Under the pieces are notes generated by a model that saw only the letters and a program-made list of their open reading frames with translations, was not told where the DNA came from and did not search any database. The position numbers and the translations under genes were made by a program. Below, piece by piece: positions 27,462 to 36,261 of a stretch of 64,000 bases of DNA. This DNA is from VXYL01 sp965116935 (GTDB lineage: Bacteria > Pseudomonadota > Gammaproteobacteria > Pseudomonadales > Azotimanducaceae): the NCBI GenBank assembly GCA_965116935.1, contig OZ220737.1, forward strand, positions 744,001 through 808,000. The letters are read 5' to 3'. The first letter of the stretch is position 1; each line of letters starts with the position of its first letter.

Positions 27462-28673
27462 ATGGCCGTGAACCTCCCTCCGCTGGGCGATTTGCTCCCC
27501 ATTGACGGCATCGAGCTAGGCACCGCCGCCGCCGGCATTCGCTATCAGGATCGTGACGATCTTGCGGCCATCGTCTTGGACGCCGGCGCCGTGGTCGGGG
27601 GCGTATTCACCACCAGCGCCTACCGCGCCGCGCCCGTCCTCGTCGCTTCCGAACGGCTAGGCAAGGCCCGCGCCTTGGTAATCAACAGCGGCAACGCCAA
27701 CGCCGCCACCGGCGAGCGCGGTCTCGCCGACGCCCGCACGAGCGCAGCGCATCTCGCCGCCAAGCTCGGCGTGGCCGAACACGAAGTGCTGCCGTTCTCC
27801 ACCGGCGTCATCGGCGAGTTCCTCAACATGGCTGCCATGCGCCACGGCATCGACACAGCACTCGCCGCTCGCTCCGCCAACGGTTGGGAAGCCGCCTCCC
27901 GCGCCATCATGACCACCGACACCGCACCCAAGGCCGTGTCCGTCAAAGGCCGCGTGCAGGGCACTCTGGTCTCTGCCACCGGCATGGTCAAAGGCTCCGG
28001 CATGATCCGTCCGGACATGGCGACCATGCTCGCCTTCCTAGGCACCGACGCGACGCTCTCCCCATCCGCAGCCACGAGCCTCGCCCGAGACCTCGCCGAT
28101 CGCAGCTTCAACCGCCTCACCATCGACGGCGACACCTCCACCAACGACTCCTTCGTCGTCATGGCGAGCGGGCGGGTGGAGCCCACCATCGACGCCCCCC
28201 AAAGCGACGCCTATGCGGACTTGCGAGAACTGCTCACGCCCTTGGTGGTGGAACTCGCCGAGCGCACCGTCCGCGACGGCGAGGGTGCAACCAAGTTCGT
28301 CACCATAGTCGTCGATGGCGGCAGGACCGACGCCGAATGCCTCGAGGTCGCCTACACCATCGCCCACTCCCCCTTGGTGAAGACCGCCATCTTCGCCGGC
28401 GACCCCAACTGGGGCCGCTTCTGCATGGCCATCGGTCGCGCCAACATCGAAGGCTTGGACCCAGACCGCGTAAACCTCGACCTCGACGATGTGCCGGTGG
28501 CAAGAGACGGACTGGTGGCCGACGACTACGCCGAAGAGCAAGCCGCCGCCGTGATGGCGAAGGACGAGTTCACCGTGCGCGTCCACCTCGGCCGCGGCCA
28601 AGCCAGCGAAACCATCTGGACCTCCGACCTCTCCTACGAATACGTCCGCATCAACGCCGAATACCGAAGCTAG
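27462..28673 (+). CDS. argJ: Bifunctional ornithine acetyltransferase/N-acetylglutamate synthase ArgJ
   Basis: A 403-residue enzyme of the cyclic arginine pathway, moving acetyl from N-acetylornithine to glutamate. VFTTSAYRAAPV, INSGNANAATG, STGVIGEFL and MIRPDMATMLAF are family blocks. The last holds the A-T-M-L site where the precursor cuts itself, Thr becoming the nucleophile of the beta chain. DGDTSTNDS and GDPNWGRF follow. secA-argJ adjacency is known in Pseudomonas. R2/R5 repeats start right after the stop. Confidence 0.95.
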   Translation: MAVNLPPLGDLLPIDGIELGTAAAGIRYQDRDDLAAIVLDAGAVVGGVFTTSAYRAAPVLVASERLGKARALVINSGNANAATGERGLADARTSAAHLAAKLGVAEHEVLPFSTGVIGEFLNMAAMRHGIDTALAARSANGWEAASRAIMTTDTAPKAVSVKGRVQGTLVSATGMVKGSGMIRPDMATMLAFLGTDATLSPSAATSLARDLADRSFNRLTIDGDTSTNDSFVVMASGRVEPTIDAPQSDAYADLRELLTPLVVELAERTVRDGEGATKFVTIVVDGGRTDAECLEVAYTIAHSPLVKTAIFAGDPNWGRFCMAIGRANIEGLDPDRVNLDLDDVPVARDGLVADDYAEEQAAAVMAKDEFTVRVHLGRGQASETIWTSDLSYEYVRINAEYRS

Positions 28674-28727
28674 GAAGCTACGCCTTAAGAACGCAGTTCG
28701 TACGGGGCGGGGAGGCCCATTCCGCGC

Positions 28728-28802
28728 CAATCTATCGGTGCGTTCAACGCACTCCTCGTAGGGGACGGGCTTGTCCCGTCCCGGCGCGCCCTGACGGGCG
28801 CG
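28728..28802 (-). repeat. R2 dispersed repeat downstream of argJ
   Basis: Inverted R2: TCTATCGGTGCGTTCAACGC then GGGGACGGGCTTGTCCCGTC and GCGCGCCCTGACGGGCGCG. The R2-like sequence resumes at 28855-28880, where the IS element has landed. Confidence 0.75.
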
Positions 28803-28850
28803 TTGGCAATTCGCTTGCGCGAACTGCTGCGCTTCGACGAACTCCTCGTG
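28786..28850 (+). repeat. R5 dispersed repeat, partial copy
   Basis: CGCGCCCTGACGGGCGCG then AATTCGCTTGCGCGAACTGC, matching the first half of 5125-5208. Confidence 0.6.
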
Positions 28851-28880
28851 TCGAATTCAAGACGGGCGGGGACAAGCCCC

Positions 28881-30234
28881 ATATGCGCTAACTTGTTTGG
28901 ATCGATGGTTCCGGGAAGCGTTCGTCGATCTGCGGGGTCCGCTGGCGAGGCGGGTCGGCCAATCCCCTTGAGATGCGGTCCCAGTCGTCGATGGCCTGCT
29001 GCAGGGGGAGGTGCGGCTCGATGGCGCGGGCGATCTGGCCGTACATGAAGCGGAAGTCACGCCAGGGACTGCGACGGCGGGCTCTCCACGGTGCCTCCCC
29101 AGGGGGAAACGGAGCCGGCGTGGCGAACGAGCTTCTCCACCAACAGCGCCACGAGCAGCTTGCCGTGGAGCCAGGCGCGGGCGCTGTCGTCCTCGTGCTT
29201 GGGCAGGTGGCCGAGCTGCGCCAGCGACTTGAAGCGCCTGAAGACCAGTTCGACCTGCCAGCGGACGCGGTACCAGTCCAGCACGCTGCGGGCGTCGAAG
29301 GTCCCTTCGGGGAAGGTGGTGAACAGGATCACGTGGCGGGCGAACTCGAGGCTGGACGGCCGCACCTGCCGGCCCTGGCGCGCTGCGTGTTCCTTCGCCT
29401 TGCGCTGCGCGATGGCGGCGGCCTCCTCGGTCTTGCGGATCGCGCACACGCGACCCGGCACCGCGACGCCCCGACCGACCGCCACCGCCGGCCATGCCCG
29501 CGGGACGCACGCCTCGTCCAGCCCGGCGACCCGCTGCAGCAGGTCCAGCGCCTCCCCGTCCGGTGTCCGCAGCGGCAGCGAGCCGGTGTTCACGCGCACC
29601 GTGGCGTGGCCGCCCGACGACGCCACGTGGCCGAGACCCGCCGCCGTCGAGTAGCCCCGGTCCGCCAGCACCAGGTCGCCCCGGGCGATCGGAAAGTGCG
29701 CCAGCGTCTCGGCCACGCCCGAACCCTCGGTCGGCGTCAGCTTGTAGAAGTCGCAAGCCAGCGACGGAAGCCGCACGCTGTAGTGCAGGCGCCACAGCGA
29801 GCCCGTCCGCCCCGGCTCCTTCACCGTCGTCGCGTCGAACGCCCGGAACGGCAGCTCGCCAGACGCCGACACTCCGCCCTGCTCCCGGAACATCGCCGCG
29901 CACAGCTCCCGCAGCCACTCCGACGACTTCCGCAGCCGCTTCAGCAGCGCCACGTCCGAGAGCTCCGCAAGGTTCGCCTGCCGCGCCCGCACCACCGTCT
30001 CCCGCAGCGAATGACCCCGCGCCAGATGCAGCAGAAGCACCCGCAGCAGCGCCTCCGGAGACTTCGCCTTGCGCAGTCCCTTCAGCGCCCCCGTCTCCTG
30101 CGCCAGTTCCTCCCAGCCTTCCGGAAGGAACGACACCACCACCTTCCAGTCCTCGTCCACTCCGCACAAGCCCCCAGCCGAACCGACACCCCCACCTTAC
30201 GGACAGCCGATGCGCAAAACAAGTTAGCGCATAT
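28881..30234 (-). mobile_element. IS4-family insertion sequence, complete ends
   Basis: A 1354-bp element bounded by perfect 18-bp inverted repeats: ATATGCGCTAACTTGTTT at 28881-28898 and its reverse complement at 30217-30234. A 13-bp direct repeat GGGGACAAGCCCC lies immediately outside both ends (28868-28880 and 30235-30247). This is the target duplication, and its length fits IS4-type elements. It encodes one transposase. Exact ends with an intact duplication suggest a fairly recent insertion, although the transposase is frameshifted. Confidence 0.92.
29057..30169 (-). CDS. IS4-family DDE transposase, C-terminus frameshifted
   Basis: A 370-residue transposase. First Asp in FRAFDATTVKEPG, second in LVLADRGYST, and the signature Y-(2)-R-(3)-E-(6)-K is exact in YRVRWQVELVFRRFK. 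The frame ends at TGA 29057 after TVESPPSQSLA. The minus strand continues in another frame as RRRSPWRDFRFMYGQIARAI and runs on to a TAG at 28888-28890 just inside the terminal repeat, as a native C-terminus would. So a one-base shift near 29070-29090 has removed about 60 residues; the DDE triad itself is kept. Whether it still works is unknown. Confidence 0.88.
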   Translation of the reverse strand: MCGVDEDWKVVVSFLPEGWEELAQETGALKGLRKAKSPEALLRVLLLHLARGHSLRETVVRARQANLAELSDVALLKRLRKSSEWLRELCAAMFREQGGVSASGELPFRAFDATTVKEPGRTGSLWRLHYSVRLPSLACDFYKLTPTEGSGVAETLAHFPIARGDLVLADRGYSTAAGLGHVASSGGHATVRVNTGSLPLRTPDGEALDLLQRVAGLDEACVPRAWPAVAVGRGVAVPGRVCAIRKTEEAAAIAQRKAKEHAARQGRQVRPSSLEFARHVILFTTFPEGTFDARSVLDWYRVRWQVELVFRRFKSLAQLGHLPKHEDDSARAWLHGKLLVALLVEKLVRHAGSVSPWGGTVESPPSQSLA

Positions 30235-30320
30235 GGGGACAAGCCCCGCCCCTACGCGTCCCGCGCCGAATCCATCGGGGCGCTCAAGACGGGCAGGGCT
30301 TAGCCCCGCCCTACGGGGCA
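30235..30320 (+). repeat. R2 dispersed repeat, right half of the IS target
   Basis: Continues the R2 sequence interrupted by the IS: GGGGACAAGCCCCGCCCCTA then CGCGCCGAATCCATCGGGGC and GGGCTTAGCCCCGCCC. Joining 28880 to 30248 restores an uninterrupted repeat. Confidence 0.75.
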
Positions 30321-30414
30321 GTTGCTTTGGAGTTGGGTTCTTGGCGGCTAGCGCGTCGGCGGCGACCGATGGTGTGGTACGGTTTTCGCTTCATTCACGA
30401 GTGGAGCGGGCGCA

Positions 30415-31323
30415 ATGCGAATTGGAGTGATGGTGGGTGCCGACGGGTTCGGCGCGTCGATCGACGGAATCGTCGAGAGTGCCCGCGAGGTGGAGGCGGC
30501 TGGCCTGCACACGTTGTGGATGGCCAACATCTTCTCCTTTGATGCCATCTCCACCCTTTCCATCGTCGGCCGCGAAGTGCCGCGCATCGGTCTCGGCACC
30601 GCCGTCACGCCAACCTATCCGCGCCACCCGACGGCGCTCGCGCAACAGGCGCTCACCGCCTCCGCAGCCACCGGCAATCGCTTCACGCTCGGCATTGGCC
30701 TCTCCCACAAGATCGTGATCGAGAACATGCTCGGGCTCTCCTACGACCGCCCCGCCGCCCACATGCGGGAATACCTCGAAGTGCTGATGCCGCTCCTGCG
30801 GGGCGAAACCGTCAACCACCAGGGCGAGCAGTATCGCGTTGCGCTGGGCCTGACAGTTCCCGGCGCCGAACCCACGCCGACGGTGGTGGCGGCCTTGGGG
30901 CCCCTCATGCTGCGCGTCGCTGGCCAACTTGCCGACGGCACCAACACCTGGATGGTGGGGCCGAAGACGATGGAGCAACACATCGTCGCCAATATCAGCA
31001 AGGCGGCGGAGGATGCAGGCCGACCGGCACCAACTGTGGTCGCCGGCGTCCCGATCATCCTCACCAAGAAGCCAGACGAGGCACGCCAACGCATCGCCGA
31101 AGGGCTGACGATGTACGGCCAGCTCCCGTCCTACCGCTCCATGCTGGACCGCGAAGGTGCAGAGGGCCCGGCCGACATCGCCATCGTCGGCGACGAAAAC
31201 GCCCTGCGCGGCGAAATCGACCGCTACCGCAACGCCGGCGTCACCGACCTAAACGCCGCCATCATGAATGTGGAAGACGGCGCCCGCGCCCGCACGTTGG
31301 AGTTCCTGTCGAGCCTCGTGTAA
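30415..31323 (+). CDS. F420-dependent LLM-class oxidoreductase
   Basis: A 302-residue luciferase-like monooxygenase-fold protein resembling the F420-dependent subgroup (MSMEG_4879 type). MRIGVMVGADGFGASID at the start, GLHTLWMANIFSFDA, RIGLGTAVTPTYPRHP, FTLGIGLSHKIVIENMLG and YLEVLMPLLRGE follow in family order. Members pass hydride between F420 and small organic substrates. The cofactor assignment is supported by the FO synthase at 52508-54973 in this window. The substrate is unknown. It starts with ATG after a GGAGCGGGC site and stands alone on the plus strand. Confidence 0.85.
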   Translation: MRIGVMVGADGFGASIDGIVESAREVEAAGLHTLWMANIFSFDAISTLSIVGREVPRIGLGTAVTPTYPRHPTALAQQALTASAATGNRFTLGIGLSHKIVIENMLGLSYDRPAAHMREYLEVLMPLLRGETVNHQGEQYRVALGLTVPGAEPTPTVVAALGPLMLRVAGQLADGTNTWMVGPKTMEQHIVANISKAAEDAGRPAPTVVAGVPIILTKKPDEARQRIAEGLTMYGQLPSYRSMLDREGAEGPADIAIVGDENALRGEIDRYRNAGVTDLNAAIMNVEDGARARTLEFLSSLV

Positions 31324-31352
31324 CGGAACGCAAGCCCGCCGGCGGGCCTCTG

Positions 31353-31378
31353 AGGGAAGGCAGAATGCCATCCCTCCA
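31353..31378. repeat. R1 single arm
   Basis: AGGGAAGGCAGAATGCC arm without its partner, followed by the usual AAAGGCCCGCC flank and the TAGCAGTCTGTCGGACTT tag also seen at 444-461. Confidence 0.75.
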
Positions 31379-31448
31379 AAGGCCCGCCTTGTTCACGCGC
31401 TAGCAGTCTGTCGGACTTGGCGGCGGCCAACTGGTCTGCCGGACAGGG

Positions 31449-31527
31449 CGACGCATGCGTCGCCCCTACAGGAAAGGTGTCGGTCAAGCCGCGGGCCGTA
31501 GGGGCGACGCAAGCGTCGCCCTTCTCG
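31449..31527. repeat. R4 inverted repeat
   Basis: GGCGACGCATGCGTCGCCCC and, in reverse sense, GGGGCGACGCAAGCGTCGCC face each other about 35 bp apart. Each half is also a palindrome around GACGC/GCGTC. With R1 this fills the 31324-31718 gap; no gene is seen there. Confidence 0.75.
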
Positions 31528-31718
31528 GTTGGCCATCCTCAGGCGCTACCTAAGCTACGCTCCCCTTGCCGTCTGCAACCGTCGGTGGTTCGGAGTATGT
31601 TTCGAGACGAACGCAGCTTGCGGGTAGGAGATGGGCAATGGCGCCGAAAGGATTCCGGTCGGATGGACGTTGTTGCGGGCCGAGGCATCGCGCGGAGGGC
31701 CCGCGCGCTCCGTCCGCG

Positions 31719-32210
31719 ATGATGACGAAGGTAGCCGCGGCGTTCATTGCGACGCTTGCCTTCACGGCCGTTGCGGAGGAGATCGGCACGGTCGATACCG
31801 CATTCCAGCTGCTCGGGCCCGACCACAAGGTGGCCGTCGATGCCTTCGATGACGAGCAAGTGCAGGGCGTCGCCTGCCACGTCAGCCGCGCCGTGGCTGG
31901 GGGCCTCACCAGCGTGGTGGGACTCGCCGAGGACACCTCCGACGCCTCCATCGCCTGCCGCCAGGTGGGCCCCATCCGCATCAACGGCAAGCTAGACGCC
32001 GGCGATCCCGTCTTCAGCGAGCGCCGCTCGGCGCTGTTCAAGCGCCTCAGCGTGGTCCGCTTCTGCGACGAGACCCGCAACACCCTCGTCTATCTCGTGT
32101 ACAGCGAGAAGCTGGTGGACGGCTCCCCCAAGAACGCCATCTCCACCGTTCCGATCATGCCTTGGCCCGGCGACGACACCCCCGTCGCTCGCTGCGACGA
32201 CGGGCAGTAG
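31719..32210 (+). CDS. creA: CreA-family exported protein
   Basis: A 163-residue protein with a signal peptide (TKVAAAFIATLAFTAVA then EE). The mature part reads EIGTVDTAFQLLGPDHKVAV, AFDDEQVQGVACHVSRA, LAEDTSDASIACRQVGPI, typical of the CreA family found in many proteobacteria. The molecular function of CreA is not established. ATG 31719 or the adjacent ATG 31722 is chosen because the signal peptide begins there; the upstream open frame is non-coding in character. Confidence 0.85.
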   Translation: MMTKVAAAFIATLAFTAVAEEIGTVDTAFQLLGPDHKVAVDAFDDEQVQGVACHVSRAVAGGLTSVVGLAEDTSDASIACRQVGPIRINGKLDAGDPVFSERRSALFKRLSVVRFCDETRNTLVYLVYSEKLVDGSPKNAISTVPIMPWPGDDTPVARCDDGQ

Positions 32211-32316
32211 CTGCGAGACGGTCTAGGGAAGTCCGCAGGGCCTTCCCGACGCGCCGCCGGAACATCGCGTAATCTCTGCACGTGCGATTGGGCGCCACAC
32301 AAATGGAGTGATGCGA

Positions 32317-33978
32317 ATGAGCCACGATCTTGTGATTCGGGACGGTCTGGTGGTCGATGGCTCGGGCGGCGAGCCGTTCGCCGCCGACGTGGCGGTGGAT
32401 GGGGACACCATCACGGCCATCGGTCGGGTGCAGGAGCGCGGGCGCGAGGAGATTCGCGCCGATGGCCTTGCGGTGACGCCGGGCTTCATCGACCTGCACA
32501 CGCACCTCGACGCCCAGATCGGCTGGGACCCAATGCTGACGCCGGTCTCTTGGCATGGCGTCACGACGGCACTGCTCGGCAACTGCGGGGTCACCTTCGC
32601 ACCCTGCAAGCCACAAGACCGGCAGTTCCTCGCCGAGATGATGGAGACGGTCGAGGACATCCCCCGCGAGGCCATTCTCTCGGGCCTGCCGTGGAACTGG
32701 GAAAGCTACGGCGAATACCTCGACGCCCTGGAAGGCATGAGCCCGGCCATCAACGTCACCGGCATGGTTGGCCACGGCGCGGTGCGCTTCTATGTGATGG
32801 GGGAGCGGGGCATCGACGAGAACCCGACGCCGGAGGAAACCGCACGCATCGCCGAAGTGGCCGGACAGTCCGTGCGCGACGGCGCCATCGGCTTCTCCAC
32901 CAACCGGCTCCCGGCCCATCGGCTGCCCGACGGCCGCTCCATCCCCGGCACGTTTGCGGAAGCGGAAGAGCTCGAAGCCATCGCAGCGCAAGTGGGCGCG
33001 CACAACGGCCTGATGCAGAACGTGCCGTGGTACGACAAGAACGCCATCGGTCGCGACCTCGAGTTCCTTGGCCGCCAGGCCCGCGCCGGCAACGGCCGCG
33101 TGCTTTTCAGCGTGGTGGAAACCGAGAGCTTCCGCTTCGAAGACCCGCACCAGATCGTCGAAGACCTGCGCGCCGAGGGGCTTGAGATCTACGGCGTCAC
33201 GGTGCCGCGCCCTGGCGGCTTCGTCTCTGCGCTCAAGACCAACATCTTCTTCCCCGCCTGGGCGAAGCTGCGCGAACTCGACGTGGATCGCCGCCTGGAC
33301 GCCATTCGCGATCCGGCATTCCGTGCCGAACTCGTTGCCGCGGCGAAGGCGGACCCCGCGAGCGATGCCTTCGCGGCGGGCCTGCGCTGGGTCGGCGACG
33401 GCGACCGTCCCATCTACACCAAGCCGGCCGAAGACAACCTCGCGGCTCTGGCAGCCGCAGCCGGCGAGCACCCGGCCGAAACCTGGCTCCGGCTGGTGCT
33501 CGAAAGCAACGGCAGCGCCGTCTTCCACCGCCCCTTCTTCAACATGAACTTCGACGCGGTGGAAGCGCTGATGGAGCGCGATTGGGTGGTGCCGGGCCTA
33601 GGCGACGCTGGCGCCCACGTCTCCCAGATCATGGATTCCGGCTGGGCCTCGTTCCTCCTCAGCCACTGGGTGCGCGACCAAGGCAAGCTCTCCCTGGCGG
33701 AAGCGGTTCGCCGCATGACCAGCTCCGCCGCCCGCGTGCTGGACCTCAAAGACCGCGGCACCTTGGCCCCAGGGATGAAGGCCGACATCAACGTGCTCGA
33801 CCCAGAGCGGGTGGAAGAACGCCGCCCCGAAGTCGTGCGCGACTTCCCGCATGGCAAGAGCCGCCTGATCCAACGCGCAGCCGGCTACAAGGCCACCGTC
33901 GTCAACGGCCAGGTGATCCTCCGCGACGACGAACACACGGGCCAACGTCCCGGGAGGGTGATCCGCAGCAGCGGCTAG
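32317..33978 (+). CDS. N-acyl-D-amino-acid deacylase-type amidohydrolase
   Basis: A 553-residue metal-dependent amidohydrolase of the D-aminoacylase/dihydroorotase-like group. DLVIRDGLVVDGSGGEPF is the usual beta-sandwich start, GFIDLHTHLDAQ carries the H-x-H metal site, GHGAVR follows, and LGDAGAHVSQIMDSG has the metal-binding Asp near the end. TLAPGMKADINVLDP closes the sandwich. ATG 32317 is preferred: GGAG lies eight bases upstream. GTG 32308 and ATG 32311 are in frame. The substrate may be an N-acyl amino acid or related amide. Confidence 0.88.
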   Translation: MSHDLVIRDGLVVDGSGGEPFAADVAVDGDTITAIGRVQERGREEIRADGLAVTPGFIDLHTHLDAQIGWDPMLTPVSWHGVTTALLGNCGVTFAPCKPQDRQFLAEMMETVEDIPREAILSGLPWNWESYGEYLDALEGMSPAINVTGMVGHGAVRFYVMGERGIDENPTPEETARIAEVAGQSVRDGAIGFSTNRLPAHRLPDGRSIPGTFAEAEELEAIAAQVGAHNGLMQNVPWYDKNAIGRDLEFLGRQARAGNGRVLFSVVETESFRFEDPHQIVEDLRAEGLEIYGVTVPRPGGFVSALKTNIFFPAWAKLRELDVDRRLDAIRDPAFRAELVAAAKADPASDAFAAGLRWVGDGDRPIYTKPAEDNLAALAAAAGEHPAETWLRLVLESNGSAVFHRPFFNMNFDAVEALMERDWVVPGLGDAGAHVSQIMDSGWASFLLSHWVRDQGKLSLAEAVRRMTSSAARVLDLKDRGTLAPGMKADINVLDPERVEERRPEVVRDFPHGKSRLIQRAAGYKATVVNGQVILRDDEHTGQRPGRVIRSSG

Positions 33979-34000
33979 CGTTTGAGCCAGACGTGCTTCG

Positions 34001-34108
34001 GGAGGGAAGGCATTCTGCCTTCCCTAGTGCGCCGTCAGGCGCACGGGCCGAAGGCCGACATAGGAAAGGCGCCTGTTGGCGCCAGGGAAGGCAGAATGCC
34101 TTCCCTCC
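34001..34108. repeat. R1 nested palindrome, copy 4
   Basis: Arms 34001-34025 and 34084-34108 with a 58-bp spacer. Lies between convergent gene ends. Confidence 0.88.
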
Positions 34109-34174
34109 GAGGCCCGCTCCATCCCCAAGTCCGACTTACCCGCTAGTTGGCGCGATGGGCTCGGTCGAGGACTC

Positions 34175-34609
34175 CTAAGCTAGCTCTGCCAAGAACACCG
34201 GGATCTTGCGACTGGTCTTGTTCTGGTAGTCCTCGTAGGGGGGATAGGCAGCGACGGCCAAGGCCCAGAGCCGCGCCCGTTCGGCATCGTCCGTGACTTC
34301 GCGCACGCGCATCTCGAACACGTCCGCACGGTCACGAATCTGCACCGATGCGTTGGCGCGCAGGTTGTAAACCCACACGGGGTTCTTCGGCGCACCGCCT
34401 TGCGACCCAACCAAGACGTAGCTGCCGCTGTCCTCGACTCGCATCAGCGGGGTCTTGCGGACGGCGCCGGTCTTGTTGCCGGTGTGGGTGACGATGATGC
34501 AGGGCAGCCCCGTCTGCATGAGCTCCACGCCCTCGGCACCGTTGCTGCCTTCGTATAGCTCCACCTGATCGCGCACCCACTTGATGGGCGTAGGGATGTA
34601 CTCGGCCAT
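34175..34609 (-). CDS. Deazaflavin (F420)-dependent nitroreductase-family protein (DDN type)
   Basis: A 144-residue small split-barrel protein of the DDN/F420H2-dependent family. VELYEGSNGAEGVELMQTG, IIVTHTGNKTGAVRKTPLMR, YVLVGSQGGAPKNPVWVYNL and ANASVQIRD are diagnostic blocks: the G-x-K-T-G-x-x-R and G-G-x-x-x-x-P-x-W motifs bind F420. ATG 34609 follows an excellent CAGGAGGGG site, which rules out the longer frame. Homologues reduce quinones or nitro compounds with F420H2. It is divergent from the dioxygenase gene at 34705 with about 95 bp between starts. Confidence 0.9.
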   Translation of the reverse strand: MAEYIPTPIKWVRDQVELYEGSNGAEGVELMQTGLPCIIVTHTGNKTGAVRKTPLMRVEDSGSYVLVGSQGGAPKNPVWVYNLRANASVQIRDRADVFEMRVREVTDDAERARLWALAVAAYPPYEDYQNKTSRKIPVFLAELA

Positions 34610-34704
34610 GGCCCCTCCTGCTGGCAAAGGAGAAAGCGTATCAGAGCCAGGCGCCAAGACCGGTGGCTATACTCGTTCTCCCCCCAAGCCGTGGCCACAT
34701 CGTC

Positions 34705-35991
34705 ATGAGCGAGACACCGAGCCGCCCGCAGAACGGCGTTCCGGACATCCCAGCCGAATTCTTGCCGCAGAATGTCGCAGCGCTGTCGGATGAGGCATCC
34801 CAACTCCAGGATGCACGCTGGTTCCGTTCCGGCGAACCGTTCCGCTCTATGCATCGCAACAACCCGTGGCTGAAGCCGCCGGTTGGTGGAAACGGTCTTC
34901 GCGCCAAGAGACCCGACGGCTCCCTGACTAAGCGCTTCCATTGCCCACTCTTCGAGGCTGGCCGCAGTGCCGAGGGCGGGGGGCTGAACGGAACGCCGTA
35001 CTACGACACCACCGTTCCCCGTAAGCACGACTACTGGAAGCGCTTCGAAGACCTGCCGCGAGAGACCAAGGACATCCACAAGGCGCGCCACGACCTCGAC
35101 AAATTTGGTTTCTGCCTGATCGAAGACGCCATGAGCGAGTTTCAGTGCGCCCACATGCTGGAGCGCCTGAAGCGCCAGGCGGAAGCGGAGCGGGAGTGCG
35201 GCCTCGCCGACATGACGCCGCACTTCCACATCATGTGGACGCTGGTGAACAAGGGCGAGTGCTTCGCCAAATGCATCGAGTTTGACCCGGAATGGGTGCA
35301 GGGCGGGCCGATGATCGAGCAGCTCAACGAGGAGCTCCTTGGCCCCGGCCACTACGCCTACTCGTTCGCCTCCAACATCGCCCGCCCGGGCAGCTATCCG
35401 CAGAATCTGCATCAAGACTCGGGCGCCATCCACCCGATCCAGACACCCCACGCGCCGATCCTCGTCAACACCGTGTACATCATGCAGGACGTGAACGAGG
35501 TGAACGGCGGCACGCTGGTGATTCCGACCAGCCACCGCCTGGTTTCCCAAGTGCCCGCCGGCGGCGAAGTGGGGCCCCTGCCGCCAGCGGTGAACGTGGA
35601 AGCCAAGGGCGGAACGGTGATGCTCATGGACGGCCGCCTGCTGCACGGCACGGGCGTCAACCACACCGACGAGTGGCGCTACATCATGACCAACTCGAAT
35701 GTGAAGCCGTGGCTGCGCCAGCAGGAAAACTGGCAACTCTCGGTCGATCCGGAGGTGCTGGAGAACGCTTCCGACAAGCTTCTCGCGCGCATGGGCTACC
35801 ACTCCTCGGGCCTGCTCGAAATCGCCTCCTACTCAGGCCCCAAGACCACCGTCGGCATGCGTCTGGCGATGGAGAAAGGCGAATACCGCCGCATCCGCGC
35901 CATGGACTCACCGGTGCCAACGGAACTGCGCGACCAGCTAACGATCTATCGCATGAAGCAACGCATCGAGGCCGCTCGCACTCCTTCGTAG
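34705..35991 (+). CDS. Phytanoyl-CoA dioxygenase (PhyH) family protein
   Basis: A 428-residue Fe(II)/2-oxoglutarate-type dioxygenase, longer than the one at 4084-5109. The H-x-D is in NLHQDSGAIHP, NTVYIMQDVNEVNGGTLVIP then TSHR is the typical loop, and the distal His is in LLHGTGVNHTDEWRYI with an Arg a few residues on. The N-terminal about 110 residues are extra. ATG 34705 is chosen because the codons before it are promoter-like. The substrate is unknown. Confidence 0.87.
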   Translation: MSETPSRPQNGVPDIPAEFLPQNVAALSDEASQLQDARWFRSGEPFRSMHRNNPWLKPPVGGNGLRAKRPDGSLTKRFHCPLFEAGRSAEGGGLNGTPYYDTTVPRKHDYWKRFEDLPRETKDIHKARHDLDKFGFCLIEDAMSEFQCAHMLERLKRQAEAERECGLADMTPHFHIMWTLVNKGECFAKCIEFDPEWVQGGPMIEQLNEELLGPGHYAYSFASNIARPGSYPQNLHQDSGAIHPIQTPHAPILVNTVYIMQDVNEVNGGTLVIPTSHRLVSQVPAGGEVGPLPPAVNVEAKGGTVMLMDGRLLHGTGVNHTDEWRYIMTNSNVKPWLRQQENWQLSVDPEVLENASDKLLARMGYHSSGLLEIASYSGPKTTVGMRLAMEKGEYRRIRAMDSPVPTELRDQLTIYRMKQRIEAARTPS

Positions 35992-36051
35992 CTTCCAACC
36001 CGCCGAGGACGCCGAAGTCACTGACGTGCGAGGAGCAGGCTTGAAGGGCCT

Positions 36052-36153
36052 GGAGGGAAGGCATCCTGCCTTCCCTAAGCGCCGATAGGCGCTTTTCCAC
36101 CTGCCACGAAGCAGGTGCGCTGGCGCGCAGGGAAGGCAGAATGCCTTCCCTCC
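36052..36153. repeat. R1 nested palindrome, copy 5
   Basis: Arms 36052-36076 and 36129-36153, spacer 52 bp. It separates the convergent dioxygenase and S9 peptidase genes. Confidence 0.88.
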
Positions 36154-36261
36154 GAGGCCCCGCTTCGAGTCAAATCACCCACACACATCAACGCGTTACG
36201 CGTTTGTTCCATGTGAGCGAAGGCAGCACCGCGGCGCCTATCCCGTATCGCCAGCAGGTGC

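Noticed and set aside
29057..29059. TGA in the transposase as another selenocysteine codon
   Set aside because: The downstream protein continues in a different frame, not in the frame of the TGA. No SECIS-like hairpin follows. It is a frameshift.
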